DNA of 64,000 nucleotides from Deltaproteobacteria bacterium (GCA_016177845.1 JACOUO010000001.1:62001-126000); one strand, 5' to 3'. Shown: positions 1 to 9,510, counted from the first letter of the stretch. Notes: a model not told the origin generated them from the letters alone. Translations and numbers: made by a program.

Positions 1-861
1 CTCCTTAAGATAAACGAGGAGCAGGACCCCACGCTCGCTTTCAGAAAATCGTGCAGGTCCGCGATATGCGGCTCCTGCGCCATGAAGGTAAACGGCTTTT
101 CAAAACTGACCTGCAGCCTTCAGGTAATACCTGAATATAAGAAAAAAGGCAGGATGGTCATAGAGCCTCTTGCCAACCATAAGCAGGTCAAAGACCTTGT
201 GGTTGACCTGAACCCTTTCTGGAAAAAGATAGAGAAGGTAACGCCTTATCTTACCCCTATGGATAAGGAGCATGAGGAGAGGTCGGTATCAGAGGAAGAT
301 GAGAAGACGATTGACCAGAGCCAGAGATGCATCATGTGCGGCTGCTGCAACTCCGAATGCAATGCCCTTGAGATAGACTCTAAATTCATCGCGCCTGCGG
401 CATTGGCCAAGGCGTGGCGGTTTGTGGGCGATGTCAGAGAGGGAGATAAAAAGAAAAGGCTTGAGCGCTTAAGCGAAGAGCACGGCATGTGGGACTGTGT
501 AAGGTGCATACACTGCACGCAGTACTGCCCGAAGGATGTAGCGCCTTTGAAGCAGATAGAGATGCTCCGCTCCTCAGCAATGAAGGCAGGCATACTTGAT
601 AACCCGGGCGCCAAGCATGTGGAGGCAATGGCTGATTCAGTGAGAAGGGTAGGCAGGCTCGATGAGGCTGCAATGACATTTAAGACACTTGGTTTTTTAA
701 GGTCGATAGGCATGATACCTTTCGGGCTTAAGATGGAGCTGCACGGCAAGATGCCTCTGCCCATCCTCTTCCCGAAGATAGAAAAGATAGAGGAAGTTAA
801 AAAGATATACGAAGAGGCGGCAAAACAAGGGACTGAGCAGGAAAAGAAAAAGGAAGAATAA
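1..861 (+). CDS. Succinate dehydrogenase/fumarate reductase iron-sulfur subunit (5' end cut off)
   Basis: The frame is open from base 1, so the gene starts left of the window and the ATG at 82 is internal. The part before 82 encodes SCRSAICGSC, the plant-type [2Fe-2S] ligand set, with a fourth Cys 12 residues later as in SdhB/FrdB. A CxxCxCCxxxC block (codons from about 328) and CVRCIHCTQYCP (from 496) supply the other two clusters. The last block has a Cys (codon 505-507) where E. coli SdhB has Ile in its [3Fe-4S] site, so I infer two [4Fe-4S] clusters, as in thiol:fumarate reductase TfrB and type-E SQR. The protein should pass electrons between a flavoprotein subunit (outside the window) and the next gene product. 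The tail is Lys/Glu rich. The next gene starts 1 nt after the stop. Confidence 0.9.
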   Translation, partial: LLKINEEQDPTLAFRKSCRSAICGSCAMKVNGFSKLTCSLQVIPEYKKKGRMVIEPLANHKQVKDLVVDLNPFWKKIEKVTPYLTPMDKEHEERSVSEEDEKTIDQSQRCIMCGCCNSECNALEIDSKFIAPAALAKAWRFVGDVREGDKKKRLERLSEEHGMWDCVRCIHCTQYCPKDVAPLKQIEMLRSSAMKAGILDNPGAKHVEAMADSVRRVGRLDEAAMTFKTLGFLRSIGMIPFGLKMELHGKMPLPILFPKIEKIEEVKKIYEEAAKQGTEQEKKKEE

Positions 862-862
862 A

Positions 863-1738
863 GTGGCTGATAAATTAAGATACGCATATTATCCGGGCTG
901 CGCCTCTCAGGAAATCACAAAAGAGGCGAATGTAACTACAAGGCTTGTGGCAAGAAAGCTTGGCATAGAACTGCATGATATGCCAAAGGCGAGCTGCTGC
1001 GGGGCTGGGCTTCTCACGGACTATGACTACCAGCTGTATATTGCCATTAACGCGAGGATATTTGCCGAGGCTGAGCAGATGGGCATGGACATAATGACGA
1101 TATGTTCGACATGCCTGATGGTGATGAGGACGGCGAACTATAATCTTAAGACCTCGCCGGAGCTCCTTGCAAAGACGAATGAGATACTTGCAACCGTCGG
1201 CCTCCATTACAGGGGCACTGTTGAGGTGAAGCAGCTCCTGTGGGTGCTGGCAGGCGAATACGGGCTCAATAATCTTAAAAAAAAGGTGGTCAAGCCGCTT
1301 GACTGGATGAAGATAGCCCCGTTCTACGGCTGCCACAGCCTTAGGCCCTCAAACGCATTGGGCTTTGACGACCCCGAGATGCCCCAATCACTTGATAAGG
1401 TAATAGAGGCTCTTGGGGCTCAGCCTGTTGATTACAGCGGAAAGACAAAATGCTGCGGCTTTCAGGTGGACCTTGTGGCTGTAGAGACCGCTGAGGTAAT
1501 GACTGCTACAAGGCTTCTTGACGGAAAGAAACACGGCGCGAACTGTTTTGTGACCCCGTGCCCGTTCTGCCATATAAACCTCGATAATTACCAGAACCTG
1601 GCCGAGAAGCAGGTGGAGAAAAAGATAGAGATGCCGGTATTCCATCTCTCACAGCTTGTCGGTCTTGCCTTGGGTCTTACGCCTCAGGACATCGGGTTAT
1701 CAAGGCACCTTGTCTCCCCTTCACGCATACTCAGGTAA
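863..1738 (+). CDS. CCG-domain protein of type-E succinate:quinone/fumarate reductase (SdhE/HdrB-like)
   Basis: 291 residues from a GTG start 1 nt after the preceding stop. Two cysteine-rich CCG domains are visible: Cys13, Cys45-46 and Cys81/84 in the first half, then Cys157, Cys197-198 and Cys233/236 in the second. This is the HdrB-type fold that binds a non-cubane [4Fe-4S] cluster in heterodisulfide reductase. In type-E SQR and in thiol:fumarate reductase it replaces the usual haem-b membrane anchor. No membrane-spanning segment is obvious, so membrane contact would be peripheral. Together with the upstream Fe-S subunit it implies fumarate reductase or succinate dehydrogenase activity coupled to quinone or thiol donors; direction cannot be read from sequence. 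A strong terminator follows. Confidence 0.87.
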   Translation: MADKLRYAYYPGCASQEITKEANVTTRLVARKLGIELHDMPKASCCGAGLLTDYDYQLYIAINARIFAEAEQMGMDIMTICSTCLMVMRTANYNLKTSPELLAKTNEILATVGLHYRGTVEVKQLLWVLAGEYGLNNLKKKVVKPLDWMKIAPFYGCHSLRPSNALGFDDPEMPQSLDKVIEALGAQPVDYSGKTKCCGFQVDLVAVETAEVMTATRLLDGKKHGANCFVTPCPFCHINLDNYQNLAEKQVEKKIEMPVFHLSQLVGLALGLTPQDIGLSRHLVSPSRILR

Positions 1739-1745
1739 TGAAATT

Positions 1746-1780
1746 AAAAAAGGCATGGGAAATAATCCCATGCCTTTTTT
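1746..1780. terminator. Bidirectional intrinsic terminator
   Basis: A perfect 15-bp inverted repeat (1746-1760 with 1766-1780) has a 5-nt loop. The outer six pairs are A-T, so each strand ends in a T-run. It sits between the convergent SQR operon and the PEBP gene. Confidence 0.9.
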
Positions 1781-1787
1781 GTGTTGG

Positions 1788-2255
1788 TTACTGTCTCTGG
1801 TAGATACCCGTTATCTTCGCCTCTGCCAATACATGGCCCTGCATTGCCATCTCCACTTCACTCTTCGTAGCTCCGTCAGGAAGACCAAGGCTTGGGATAT
1901 CGAGCGCCCTGATGATGAAGTTGTACCTGTGTCTGCCATGTCCTTTCGGAGGGCAGGGGCCGCCGTAGCCAGAGTAGCCGAAATCCGTTGATCCCTGCTT
2001 AAAGCCGTCCTTGAGGTCGATATCGTTCCCCATCCCCCTGTAGAGATGATGGAACTGGGCCGGCATATCATAGACCACCCAATGGGTGAACATGCCGCCC
2101 GGCGCGTCAGGGTCTTCCACTATCAATGAGTAGCTCTTTGTGCCTGCGGGTTCTCCCTCCCAGATAAGCTCCGGAGACATATCATCCCCTTCGCAGCTGA
2201 ATCTCTTTGGTATTACATCTCCATTTGTGATATCCGGACTTCTGAGGTCTAACAT
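1788..2255 (-). CDS. YbhB/YbcL family Raf-kinase-inhibitor-like protein (PEBP)
   Basis: 155 residues with the bacterial PEBP signature: SPELIWEGEP near the N-terminus, VEDPDAPGG and FTHWVVYDMP in the middle, and GYGGPCPPKGHGRHRY near the C-terminus. These build the anion/phosphate-binding pocket of the fold. I chose the ATG at 2255 because AGGGGGTGA lies about 8 nt upstream. The frame stays open to an ATG at 2348, but the extra 31 residues are unlike the family. Bacterial PEBPs have no firmly known role. It is a single gene, convergent with the SQR operon. Confidence 0.85.
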   Translation of the reverse strand: MLDLRSPDITNGDVIPKRFSCEGDDMSPELIWEGEPAGTKSYSLIVEDPDAPGGMFTHWVVYDMPAQFHHLYRGMGNDIDLKDGFKQGSTDFGYSGYGGPCPPKGHGRHRYNFIIRALDIPSLGLPDGATKSEVEMAMQGHVLAEAKITGIYQRQ

Positions 2256-2411
2256 ATAAATCACCCCCTGTTTTACTTGCTCTGGAAAATAAGTCGTAAA
2301 AGGCTGGTTTCCCTTGATGCATGCTGCCTTTTTAGCAATCCTGTTCATATTAATTATACCAGAATTAGGGGTGGCTTTTTTGGGCTGCCCGGTCTTGTGT
2401 GATGATACTCC

Positions 2412-2441
2412 TTGAAAAAACAGGCGTAATAAACTTATACT
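2412..2441 (+). promoter_or_regulatory. Sigma-70 promoter of the lipid-kinase gene
   Basis: TTGAAA (2412-2417), an 18-nt spacer and TATACT (2436-2441) lie 35 nt before the TTG start of the kinase gene. Confidence 0.6.
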
Positions 2442-2475
2442 TTAAGGGTTTCGAGGTGGTCAAGGGAGGCAGCTT

Positions 2476-3357
2476 TTGAAGATACGGTTCATAGTAAATC
2501 CGCTTGCGGGCGGGTCAAACAGGGTGGCTGAGATAACAAAGGCCGTAAGGGAAGTGTTCGCCTCAGAACAGGGCATATTTGAGATAAAAGTGGCAAATGC
2601 AGCTGGAGCTGCAGGCGAGCTTTCAAGGGAAGCCCTTAAGAAAGGTTATGAGATAATCGTAGCCTGCGGAGGGGACGGCACAATACATGAATCGGCAACC
2701 CCGCTTGTGGGCACAGGCGCAACTCTCGGCATTATACCGCTCGGTTCAGGCAATGCTTTAGCAAGGGTGCTTGGGATACCGAGGAATATAAGGTCTGCCG
2801 TGGAAATGATAAAAGACGGCAATGCCCGTTCAATAGATGTGGGCGTTATCTGCGACAGGTATTTTTTCTCAACCGCGGGCATAGGGTTTGAGGCGCATCT
2901 GAGCAAAAAATATAATGAAAGCTCTGTAATAAGGCGGATACGGGGGCTTGCGCCCTATATGCCGCTCGGTCTTGTCGAGTTCTTCAGGTATGCGCCCAAA
3001 GAGGTTGAGATAGTGACTGAGGGCTTCAGCGAAAGGATAACGCCATTTCTCCTGACTGCAGCCAATATCGAGCAGTACGGGGGCGGGGCCTTTATCTCTC
3101 CGGGCGCAAAGCCCGATGACGGGCTCCTTGACCTGTGCCTTGTGCCAAAGATAAATATCTTTAAGGCTCTTAATCTCGCCTATAGGCTGTTTACCAAAAA
3201 GGTCAATAATTTCGATGGGTTCAGGTGCATCAGGACTGATAGGGCGCAGATAAAAGGGCTTGGCAGGTCTGTAGTGCAGGCAGACGGAGAGCATTTTGAA
3301 TGGGAAGGCGATGTGAAATTAGGCATACTGCCTGGCAAACTTAAGGTACTCACTTAG
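2476..3357 (+). CDS. Diacylglycerol/sphingosine kinase-family lipid kinase (YegS/DgkB-like)
   Basis: 293 residues. It shows NPLAGG (8-13), GGDGT (65-69) and PLGSGN (88-93), the nucleotide-binding and catalytic loops of the DAGK_cat fold. The C-terminal beta-sandwich half contains STAGIGFEA and a DDGLLDLC-like segment. The enzyme should phosphorylate a lipid such as diacylglycerol or undecaprenol at the inner membrane face; the substrate cannot be assigned. The TTG start at 2476 is supported by AAGGGAGG about 8 nt upstream. The next gene begins about 40 nt later on the same strand. Confidence 0.85.
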   Translation: MKIRFIVNPLAGGSNRVAEITKAVREVFASEQGIFEIKVANAAGAAGELSREALKKGYEIIVACGGDGTIHESATPLVGTGATLGIIPLGSGNALARVLGIPRNIRSAVEMIKDGNARSIDVGVICDRYFFSTAGIGFEAHLSKKYNESSVIRRIRGLAPYMPLGLVEFFRYAPKEVEIVTEGFSERITPFLLTAANIEQYGGGAFISPGAKPDDGLLDLCLVPKINIFKALNLAYRLFTKKVNNFDGFRCIRTDRAQIKGLGRSVVQADGEHFEWEGDVKLGILPGKLKVLT

Positions 3358-3395
3358 GGATTGAACAAAAGTCCGTTTTGGAGTATGATAAGGGC

Positions 3396-4649
3396 ATGAA
3401 AATTTTGGATAACATAAAGTCAGATGAATTGTTATCCAGCCAGAGCAGCCGTAAGGACAGGTCATTCAGGGAACTTACAATTCAAGAGAAGCTTATTGTA
3501 GCCTATAGGCATCTCGAAAGATTAAGGCAGATAAACGGAGGCTATATAGCCTCTGATTATTGCGGTGATAAAGGCGGAGACAGGTATAATGTCTTCTGGC
3601 TGAGGGATATAATGTACGCCACCTACGCCAATGAGTATGTAGGGTCGTACGACAAGATGATTGAAAGCTACAGGCTGATCATCAGGATATTTCAGAAGTA
3701 CCGCCACAAGATAACAAACGGCGCCCGTAAGAGGCACTACCTCGGAAGCTGCGCTAACGAAGTCATTCACGCGAGAATCCATCCTGTTACCCTCGAAGAG
3801 CTCACAAGCGAATGGGGACATCACCAGCTCGACATATTCGGACTATTTCTCTATAAAACAGGCGACCTGATAAAAAAAGGGCATAATGTCATCTCTACCG
3901 ACCAGGTTGAGACGCAGATACTTTTAAGGGACATGGTGCTGTATCTTACTACCGTAAGATGGCACTCGGACCCGGACTTCGGGGTGTGGGAGGAAGGCCC
4001 TGAGATGCACTCCTCAAGCATCGGCTCGGTTCTGGCAGGGCTTACGATGTGGCACGACGACGGGTACTATCATTACAAGTATAAGAGCCAGATACCCATC
4101 CACCAATTCCTTCCGATACCGCAGGGATTTGTGGAGTCAGGCAGGGCAGCCCTTGACAGCCTTCTTACAAGGGAATCTGATTCAAGGCCTTATGACCTTG
4201 CCCAATTGAGCTTAATATGGCCTTATTATATAATCAGTGACAGCCAGGCCTTTCAGATAATAGGCAACATAGAAAGGAACCTGGTGAGAAAACATGGGGT
4301 AATAAGATACCCCGGAGACTTGTATTACAACTCGGACAGAGCAAAACCCATTGGGAATGAGGCTGAGTGGCCGCTCGGTTTTGCATGGCTTAGCATCGTA
4401 TATTCACAGCTCGCGGTAAAGGCAATAAGGACAGGTGAGATCTTCGGGCCCCCGATAGATTTCATTCAGAAATCAGAGATATACCTCCAGAAGCTGGAAT
4501 CGGTAATGACCGAGGACGGCATGGTGCCTGAGCTTTACACAGGGGGCAAATCCAATTACAATGTGCCGCTTGCCTGGGCACAGAGCTTCTACATAGTCGC
4601 GCGCCAGAACCTCAACAGGGTCTATGAAAAACTGGCCGCCCGCAATTAA
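3396..4649 (+). CDS. Glycoside hydrolase family 15-like protein (phosphorylase-kinase-alpha-like)
   Basis: About 417 residues. FWLRDIMYATYA, WGHHQLDIFGLFLY and FGVWEEGPEMHSSSIG are (alpha/alpha)6-barrel motifs shared by bacterial GH15 glucoamylase/glucodextranase and the catalytic-like domain of eukaryotic phosphorylase kinase alpha. NEAEWPLGFAW near the C-terminus is also typical. No signal peptide is seen, so it is probably cytoplasmic and acts on an alpha-glucan or oligosaccharide. The ATG at 3396 is preferred (GGAG at 3380). A TTG at 3378 lacks a ribosome site. GH15 catalytic Glu positions were not confirmed by alignment. Confidence 0.75.
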   Translation: MKILDNIKSDELLSSQSSRKDRSFRELTIQEKLIVAYRHLERLRQINGGYIASDYCGDKGGDRYNVFWLRDIMYATYANEYVGSYDKMIESYRLIIRIFQKYRHKITNGARKRHYLGSCANEVIHARIHPVTLEELTSEWGHHQLDIFGLFLYKTGDLIKKGHNVISTDQVETQILLRDMVLYLTTVRWHSDPDFGVWEEGPEMHSSSIGSVLAGLTMWHDDGYYHYKYKSQIPIHQFLPIPQGFVESGRAALDSLLTRESDSRPYDLAQLSLIWPYYIISDSQAFQIIGNIERNLVRKHGVIRYPGDLYYNSDRAKPIGNEAEWPLGFAWLSIVYSQLAVKAIRTGEIFGPPIDFIQKSEIYLQKLESVMTEDGMVPELYTGGKSNYNVPLAWAQSFYIVARQNLNRVYEKLAARN

Positions 4650-4698
4650 GAAATCATAAACCTCTAACGCAAGCCGCAATAAAAATCCTCAACAGGTA

Positions 4699-5583
4699 AT
4701 GGAATTGGGTACATCTTCGCGCGGACACAGGATGAATAGTATTGCCTTCAGGGCAACCCTGATAAACATTCTGGGCAATACGGGCCTGTGCATTCTCAAG
4801 CTGGTGGCGGGAATATTTTCAGGGTCGATTGCCATCATCTCGGATGCCATCAACTCATTTAATGATATAGCCGCTTCAATCGCAACGTTCATCTGCGTCA
4901 AGATATCAGACCAGGAGGCTGACGAAGGCCATCCGTTCGGGCATAAAAGGGCTGAGCCCATAGCAGGCCTCATCATAGCGGTGCTTGCGGGTATACTCGG
5001 TTTTGAGGTAATCAGGGAGGCTATCGAGAGGATAATATCTGACGGCAATCCAGAGATATCCTTTTTTACATTATCCGTACCCTTGATAACAATGGCGACC
5101 AAGGGGCTTATGTCATGGCACTTCAATCATGTAGGAAAACTGGCTAACAGCCCGGCCCTTCTTGCCACTGCAAAAGACTCGCTGATGGATGTGGCAATAT
5201 CAATTGCCGCCCTCATAGGCATTGCTGGCGTAAAGCTTGGCTACGGATTTCTTGACCCTGCCGCAGGTTTTATCATAAGCATCTGGATCATCTACACGGG
5301 ATACCGCATAGGTATGGACAATATCGCCTACCTCATGGGGCAGGCTCCTGAGCCGTATCTTCTGGAAGAGATAAAAAGGGCGGCTCTGAGCGTTGTAGGC
5401 GTTAAATCGTTAAGCAAGGTGAGGGCCCATTATGTGGGGCACTTCATCCATGTTGAGATACACATAGAAGTCGATAAAGACCTTCCAACCATTGTTTCGC
5501 ATGAGATAGGAGAGAATGTGGAGAGGAGAGTGGAAGGCATAAGCACGATAGAAAAGACATTTGTGCACATAAACCCTGTTTGA
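4699..5583 (+). CDS. Cation diffusion facilitator (CDF) family divalent-metal transporter
   Basis: 294 residues with about six membrane helices and the CDF signatures ISDAINSFNDI (helix 2 metal site), HPFGHKRAEP (loop after helix 3) and ATAKDSLMDV (helix 5 site). A C-terminal cytoplasmic domain (GVKSLSKVRAHYVGHFIHVE) matches the ferredoxin-like regulatory domain. Proton-coupled export of Zn2+, Fe2+ or Mn2+ is likely; specificity is not readable. The second helix motif has Asn where many CDFs have Asp. The start could also be the ATG at 4732. A second, different CDF gene lies at 53369. Confidence 0.85.
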   Translation: MELGTSSRGHRMNSIAFRATLINILGNTGLCILKLVAGIFSGSIAIISDAINSFNDIAASIATFICVKISDQEADEGHPFGHKRAEPIAGLIIAVLAGILGFEVIREAIERIISDGNPEISFFTLSVPLITMATKGLMSWHFNHVGKLANSPALLATAKDSLMDVAISIAALIGIAGVKLGYGFLDPAAGFIISIWIIYTGYRIGMDNIAYLMGQAPEPYLLEEIKRAALSVVGVKSLSKVRAHYVGHFIHVEIHIEVDKDLPTIVSHEIGENVERRVEGISTIEKTFVHINPV

Positions 5584-5604
5584 AAAATTTAAGCTGTTCT
5601 AAAA

Positions 5605-6153
5605 TCACATCCTTGCAAGCACGCCTGTATTTACCTCTTTGGCTTTTTCTCTTCCGTAGAGCGTTTCGACCAATTTGAACGCGAACTCCATAGCGGTGCC
5701 CGGCCCCTGGCTGGTGATAATATTCCCGTCAACCACGACCCTCTCATCAGAGACAATCTCATCCTTGAACTCCTGCCTTACCGAAGGATGGCTTGTAATG
5801 GTCTTTCCGCTTGTTACGCCTATGGCTGAGAGCACTGTTGGCGCGGCGCATATGGCTGTAACGAGCTTTCCCCTTTGGATAAGGCTTTCGATAATCTTTT
5901 TGACCCGGGTGTCTTTTTTAAGGTTTTGAGCGCCTATTGCCCCGCCCGGAAGGACGACCATGTCAAAATCAGTATCGACTACATTCTCCATCACTGTATC
6001 AGGGATGACTTTTATTCGGCTTCTGCCTTCAATCGCGCCCGCGACTGTGCCTGCGACCACTACTTCAGAGCCTGCCCTCCTTAAGATGTCAACGACCGTA
6101 AGCGCCTCGATCTCTTCAAAACCGGGAGCAAGCGGAACAAGGACCTTTTTCAT
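5605..6153 (-). CDS. DJ-1/PfpI family protein (YajL/ThiJ-like)
   Basis: 182 residues, full length for the DJ-1 clade. It has PGFEEIEA near the N-terminus, the VVLPGG strand, and Cys102 in the nucleophile elbow TAICAAPTVL. Family roles include chaperone, deglycase-like and oxidative-stress functions. It is a single gene, convergent with the CDF gene, and carries its own near-consensus promoter upstream (6190-6217). Confidence 0.87.
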   Translation of the reverse strand: MKKVLVPLAPGFEEIEALTVVDILRRAGSEVVVAGTVAGAIEGRSRIKVIPDTVMENVVDTDFDMVVLPGGAIGAQNLKKDTRVKKIIESLIQRGKLVTAICAAPTVLSAIGVTSGKTITSHPSVRQEFKDEIVSDERVVVDGNIITSQGPGTAMEFAFKLVETLYGREKAKEVNTGVLARM

Positions 6154-6189
6154 GGCTTTTCCTTTTCGCGATTAAATTTGAGCATATAA

Positions 6190-6217
6190 ATTATAGCCCT
6201 CTTTTCAGGGTTGTCAA
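6190..6217 (-). promoter_or_regulatory. Near-consensus sigma-70 promoter of the DJ-1 gene
   Basis: On the minus strand, TTGACA (6217-6212) and TATAAT (6195-6190) are both perfect, with a 16-nt spacer. The ATG follows about 36 nt downstream. Confidence 0.8.
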
Positions 6218-6297
6218 AAAAAAGTTCATCCTAAAACTTGCAGTTTCAATTTTATGAGTTAAGCTTTTAACAGAATGCAAAAGGAGGAGCAGATATC

Positions 6298-8103
6298 ATG
6301 CCAAAAGGCGAATTTTTTGCGAACCACCTCAAAAATGAAAAGAGCCCATATCTCCAGCAGCACGCGGGTAATCCGGTTGACTGGTACCCTTGGTCAGAAG
6401 AGGCGATACAGAAGGCAATAAAAGAGGATAAGCCGGTTATCATCAGTATCGGCTATGCCTCATGCCACTGGTGCCATGTGATGGAGAGGGAGTCTTTTGA
6501 AGATAGCGAAACAGCAAGGGTAATGAATGAAAATTTCATCAATATAAAAGTGGACAGGGAAGAACGCCCTGACCTTGACAGCCTTTATCTGAAGGCAGTG
6601 CAGGCAATGACAGGCCACTCAGGCTGGCCTCTGACGGTCTTTGCAACACCCGAAGGGATCCCGTTCTATGGCGGCACATATTACCCGCCGGATGACAGGT
6701 TCGGTATTCCTTCATTTAAAAAAGTGCTTTTGGCAGTAAGCCTCGCTTACAAGAAGAACAAGAAAAAGATAGCGGATATAACGAATGATGTTGAAGAGGC
6801 GTTAAAGCAAAAGGTGATCTCCCCGGTTGAGCTGAAGGCAGATATCTCAGATAACGCCTATGACGCTGCCCGCCTCTTTTTCGACCCTGTAAACGGAGGG
6901 TTCGGCAGGGGAACGAAATTCCCGCACTCGATGTTTCTGAGATTTCTTCTCATGTACAACGACAGGACAGGACATGAAGACGCGGCCAATATGATGAGGA
7001 AGACCCTGACCGCAATGGCCTCAGGCGGAATATATGACCATGTAGGCGGAGGCTTTCACAGGTACTCCGTAGATGAAAGATGGGATATGCCGCATTTTGA
7101 AAAGATGCTCTATGATAACGCGCTTATGGCCGGGCTCTATGCGCAGGCCTTTGAAAAGACTGGAATAGAGTTCTACAAAGATACATCCATAAATACCCTG
7201 AACTACATACTCAGGGACTTGCGTGATGAGAAGGGCGGATTCTACTCATCGCAGGACGCTGATGTGGAGGGGCACGAGGGCGCGTATTATCTGTGGAGCT
7301 ACGACGAGATAAAGACGATACTAAGCGATAAGGACGCCGAGAGGTTTATCGAATATTTCTCAGTCACGGAGGACGGCAATTACGAAGGCAAGAACATGCT
7401 CAGGATAAACATGAGCGCAAAAGACCCCGCCACGCCTGTTGACGCAGATATAAAGAGGATGCTCGGCTCGCTCTTTGAGGTAAGAAAGTTAAGGAGAGCG
7501 CCTGATACGGATAAGAAGATAATAACAGCCTGGAACGGGCTTGCGGTCTCAGCCCTTGCAAGGGCAGGGAAGATATTCAGGAAGAAAGAGTTCATTGACG
7601 AGGCGATAAGGTGCGCGGATTTCCTCCTTACTTCGGTAAAGGATGAAAGCGGAAGGCTCCTGCGTTATTATCTTGAAGGCAAGACAGATGTGAAAGGCAA
7701 CCTTGAGGACTATGCCCTGCTTGCGGGCGGTCTCCTTGCCTTATTTGATGTGACGGGTGATGACAAATGGCTGGATAAGGCGCACAGGCTGACCGAATCT
7801 TTCATAGACCTGTTCCACGATGATGCGACAGGGTTCTTTTTCGATACGGGTGAGGACCAGCAGAAGCTCTTTGTAAGGGAGAGAGACCTCTTTGACAACG
7901 ATGTGCCTTCAGGCAATTCGGCTGCGGCTGATGTCCTCTTAAGGATCTCAAGGCTCATGGACAATAACAGGTACAGGGAATATTCAGAGGAGATACTCAG
8001 GTCTGTAGAGGGCATAAACGACGAGCCTTTATCATACGGCAACTTCCTCTGCGTATTTGAATCTTTCCTTTCTGAAAAAGGAGAGGAGAAGAGGATACAC
8101 TAA
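6298..8103 (+). CDS. Thioredoxin-domain protein of the DUF255/YyaL (SPATA20-like) family
   Basis: 601 residues. The N-terminal DUF255 thioredoxin-like domain carries SCHWCHVME with Cys56/Cys59 in a CxxC arrangement, followed by [10 protein letters not shown] and GGTYYPP. The rest is an (alpha/alpha)6-barrel resembling N-acylglucosamine 2-epimerase ([38 protein letters not shown]). Family members are widespread, but their biochemical role is not settled. It has no signal peptide. AAGGAGGAGC precedes the ATG. It is monocistronic. Confidence 0.9.
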   Translation: MPKGEFFANHLKNEKSPYLQQHAGNPVDWYPWSEEAIQKAIKEDKPVIISIGYASCHWCHVMERESFEDSETARVMNENFINIKVDREERPDLDSLYLKAVQAMTGHSGWPLTVFATPEGIPFYGGTYYPPDDRFGIPSFKKVLLAVSLAYKKNKKKIADITNDVEEALKQKVISPVELKADISDNAYDAARLFFDPVNGGFGRGTKFPHSMFLRFLLMYNDRTGHEDAANMMRKTLTAMASGGIYDHVGGGFHRYSVDERWDMPHFEKMLYDNALMAGLYAQAFEKTGIEFYKDTSINTLNYILRDLRDEKGGFYSSQDADVEGHEGAYYLWSYDEIKTILSDKDAERFIEYFSVTEDGNYEGKNMLRINMSAKDPATPVDADIKRMLGSLFEVRKLRRAPDTDKKIITAWNGLAVSALARAGKIFRKKEFIDEAIRCADFLLTSVKDESGRLLRYYLEGKTDVKGNLEDYALLAGGLLALFDVTGDDKWLDKAHRLTESFIDLFHDDATGFFFDTGEDQQKLFVRERDLFDNDVPSGNSAAADVLLRISRLMDNNRYREYSEEILRSVEGINDEPLSYGNFLCVFESFLSEKGEEKRIH

Positions 8104-8141
8104 GGTAGGCAATCGTTATACAAAATACAAACACACTGTAG

Positions 8142-8158
8142 GGTGGGCTGTGCCCACC
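8142..8158. repeat. Palindromic intergenic motif GGTGGGC-TGT-GCCCACC
   Basis: A perfect 7-bp inverted repeat with a 3-nt loop lies in the 198-bp gap between two convergent genes. From memory, similar GTAGGGTGGGC...GCCCACC motifs are dispersed in many bacterial genomes. Nothing else coding is seen in this gap. Confidence 0.5.
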
Positions 8159-8272
8159 AAATCTGATTTCCTGCGAAACTGTGTTGTACGCTGCCCGGCT
8201 CCCTTGGGCTATCGGCTTACTGCGTAATACCCTTTGGTGTGGCGTTTAAAGACAAATAAAAAAAAATTATTC

Positions 8273-8298
8273 AGGCGAAGTCATCTTCGCCTTTTTTT
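8273..8298. terminator. Intrinsic terminator between convergent genes
   Basis: An 8-bp stem (8273-8280 with 8285-8292) has a TCAT loop. A T-run follows on the plus strand, and an A-rich stretch upstream supplies T's on the minus strand. Confidence 0.8.
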
Positions 8299-8301
8299 AT
8301 T

Positions 8302-9510
8302 TTATTTATTATCTTCCTCCACCGCTGATTTGAGCCTTTCAAGCACTCCGGGTATGGCTGATATCGCCCTGTTCCAGTTGGGAATGAGAGGCGCTCCCAG
8401 AGGGTCTTCCATGATGGCCCTTGAAGCAGTGGTGATGCTTTTTGTGAACGCGTCAACCGTCATTGCCTCCTCATGCCTGTCAAATGTAAGACCGTTTATT
8501 GCCGCATCGCTCTCATATCTCTTGATGGTATCCTCCGCAATCCTTAAGTAAGCTGAAACAAGTGTTTTGAAAAACCCTTCTGAAAATACAATGCCCTCCG
8601 AAGCAAGCGTCCTGAAGAGGGATTTGGCTATATCGATGCTCATTTTCATAAGCCCAGCGGAAGGGTCTTCGGCAGAGAGCTTCTGGTGCTTATGCTCGTA
8701 GTTCTCGGTAATATCGACCTGGCATATCCTTTTCAGAGAATAGTTCCTGTAAACTTCGGCAAGCATTCCGACCTCAAGCCCCCAGTCCCAGGGGACTCGA
8801 TTTATCCTTGCCACCTCCGTTGTCATGCAGAACTCTCCTGAGAGCGGATAGCGGAAGCTGTCGAGGAATTCAAGGAACGGCTGTTGACTTAAAATCCTTT
8901 TTAGCGCCCTTATCAGAGGCGTGACAAAGAGCCTTGTCACCCTGCCGTGGAGCTTGTCGGTAACCCTTGCGTAGTAGCCCTTGCAGAATGTGAATTCAAG
9001 AGTCGGGGTTATCACAGGATAGATAAGGCGGGCAAGGAGCTCAAGGTTGTAATTTATTATGTCGCAGTCATGCAGGGCAATGACATTGCTTTTACCGCTT
9101 GCCAGCACATAGCCGTAAGCTGTCCATGCAGACCTGCCCTTGCCGTCAGGCCCCGCGCTGATGCCGCGCTCCTCAAGCGACCTGTAAAGCTCCTGAAGCC
9201 TTTTCCCTTTTGTGTGGACTATCTTCACTTCGATGGGGATCTCAGACATGAATCTCTTTACATTGCTGAATTCTTCATCTGTGGCAGGCCCCAGCGTGAG
9301 GACTATCTCCTTGATGAACCGGGCGGCCTTAAGCTCCTGCCTTATGCCCTTCATGGCCTCTCCCATGACATCTGAGTACAGGGCAGGCAGGACGAGCGCC
9401 ACAGGCCTTAAGGTGCTGTAAAGCTCGACCTCGGCCATCAGTCTCTCAGGCTTCGGCTTTCCAAGCCTGTGTAGGGTCGTAAGCATTCCCGCATGGTAGA
9501 AGTCAGCCAT
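8302..9510 (-). CDS. Glucosyl-3-phosphoglycerate synthase-like glycosyltransferase (GT81/GpgS type)
   Basis: 402 residues. The N-terminus MADFYHAGMLTTLHRLG and the strand PVALVLPAL fit the bacterial GpgS/MpgS group. IALHDCDIINY is the DxD-like NDP-sugar/metal site, and the C-terminal half is helical with YRNYSLKRICQVDITENYEHKHQ. GpgS joins NDP-glucose to 3-phosphoglycerate, the first step to glucosylglycerate-type compatible solutes. It is the last gene of a minus-strand block that also holds two MscS-type channels, a second glycosyltransferase and an MpgP-type phosphatase, which supports an osmolyte role. Whether the donor is NDP-glucose or GDP-mannose cannot be told. Confidence 0.75.
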   Translation of the reverse strand: MADFYHAGMLTTLHRLGKPKPERLMAEVELYSTLRPVALVLPALYSDVMGEAMKGIRQELKAARFIKEIVLTLGPATDEEFSNVKRFMSEIPIEVKIVHTKGKRLQELYRSLEERGISAGPDGKGRSAWTAYGYVLASGKSNVIALHDCDIINYNLELLARLIYPVITPTLEFTFCKGYYARVTDKLHGRVTRLFVTPLIRALKRILSQQPFLEFLDSFRYPLSGEFCMTTEVARINRVPWDWGLEVGMLAEVYRNYSLKRICQVDITENYEHKHQKLSAEDPSAGLMKMSIDIAKSLFRTLASEGIVFSEGFFKTLVSAYLRIAEDTIKRYESDAAINGLTFDRHEEAMTVDAFTKSITTASRAIMEDPLGAPLIPNWNRAISAIPGVLERLKSAVEEDNK

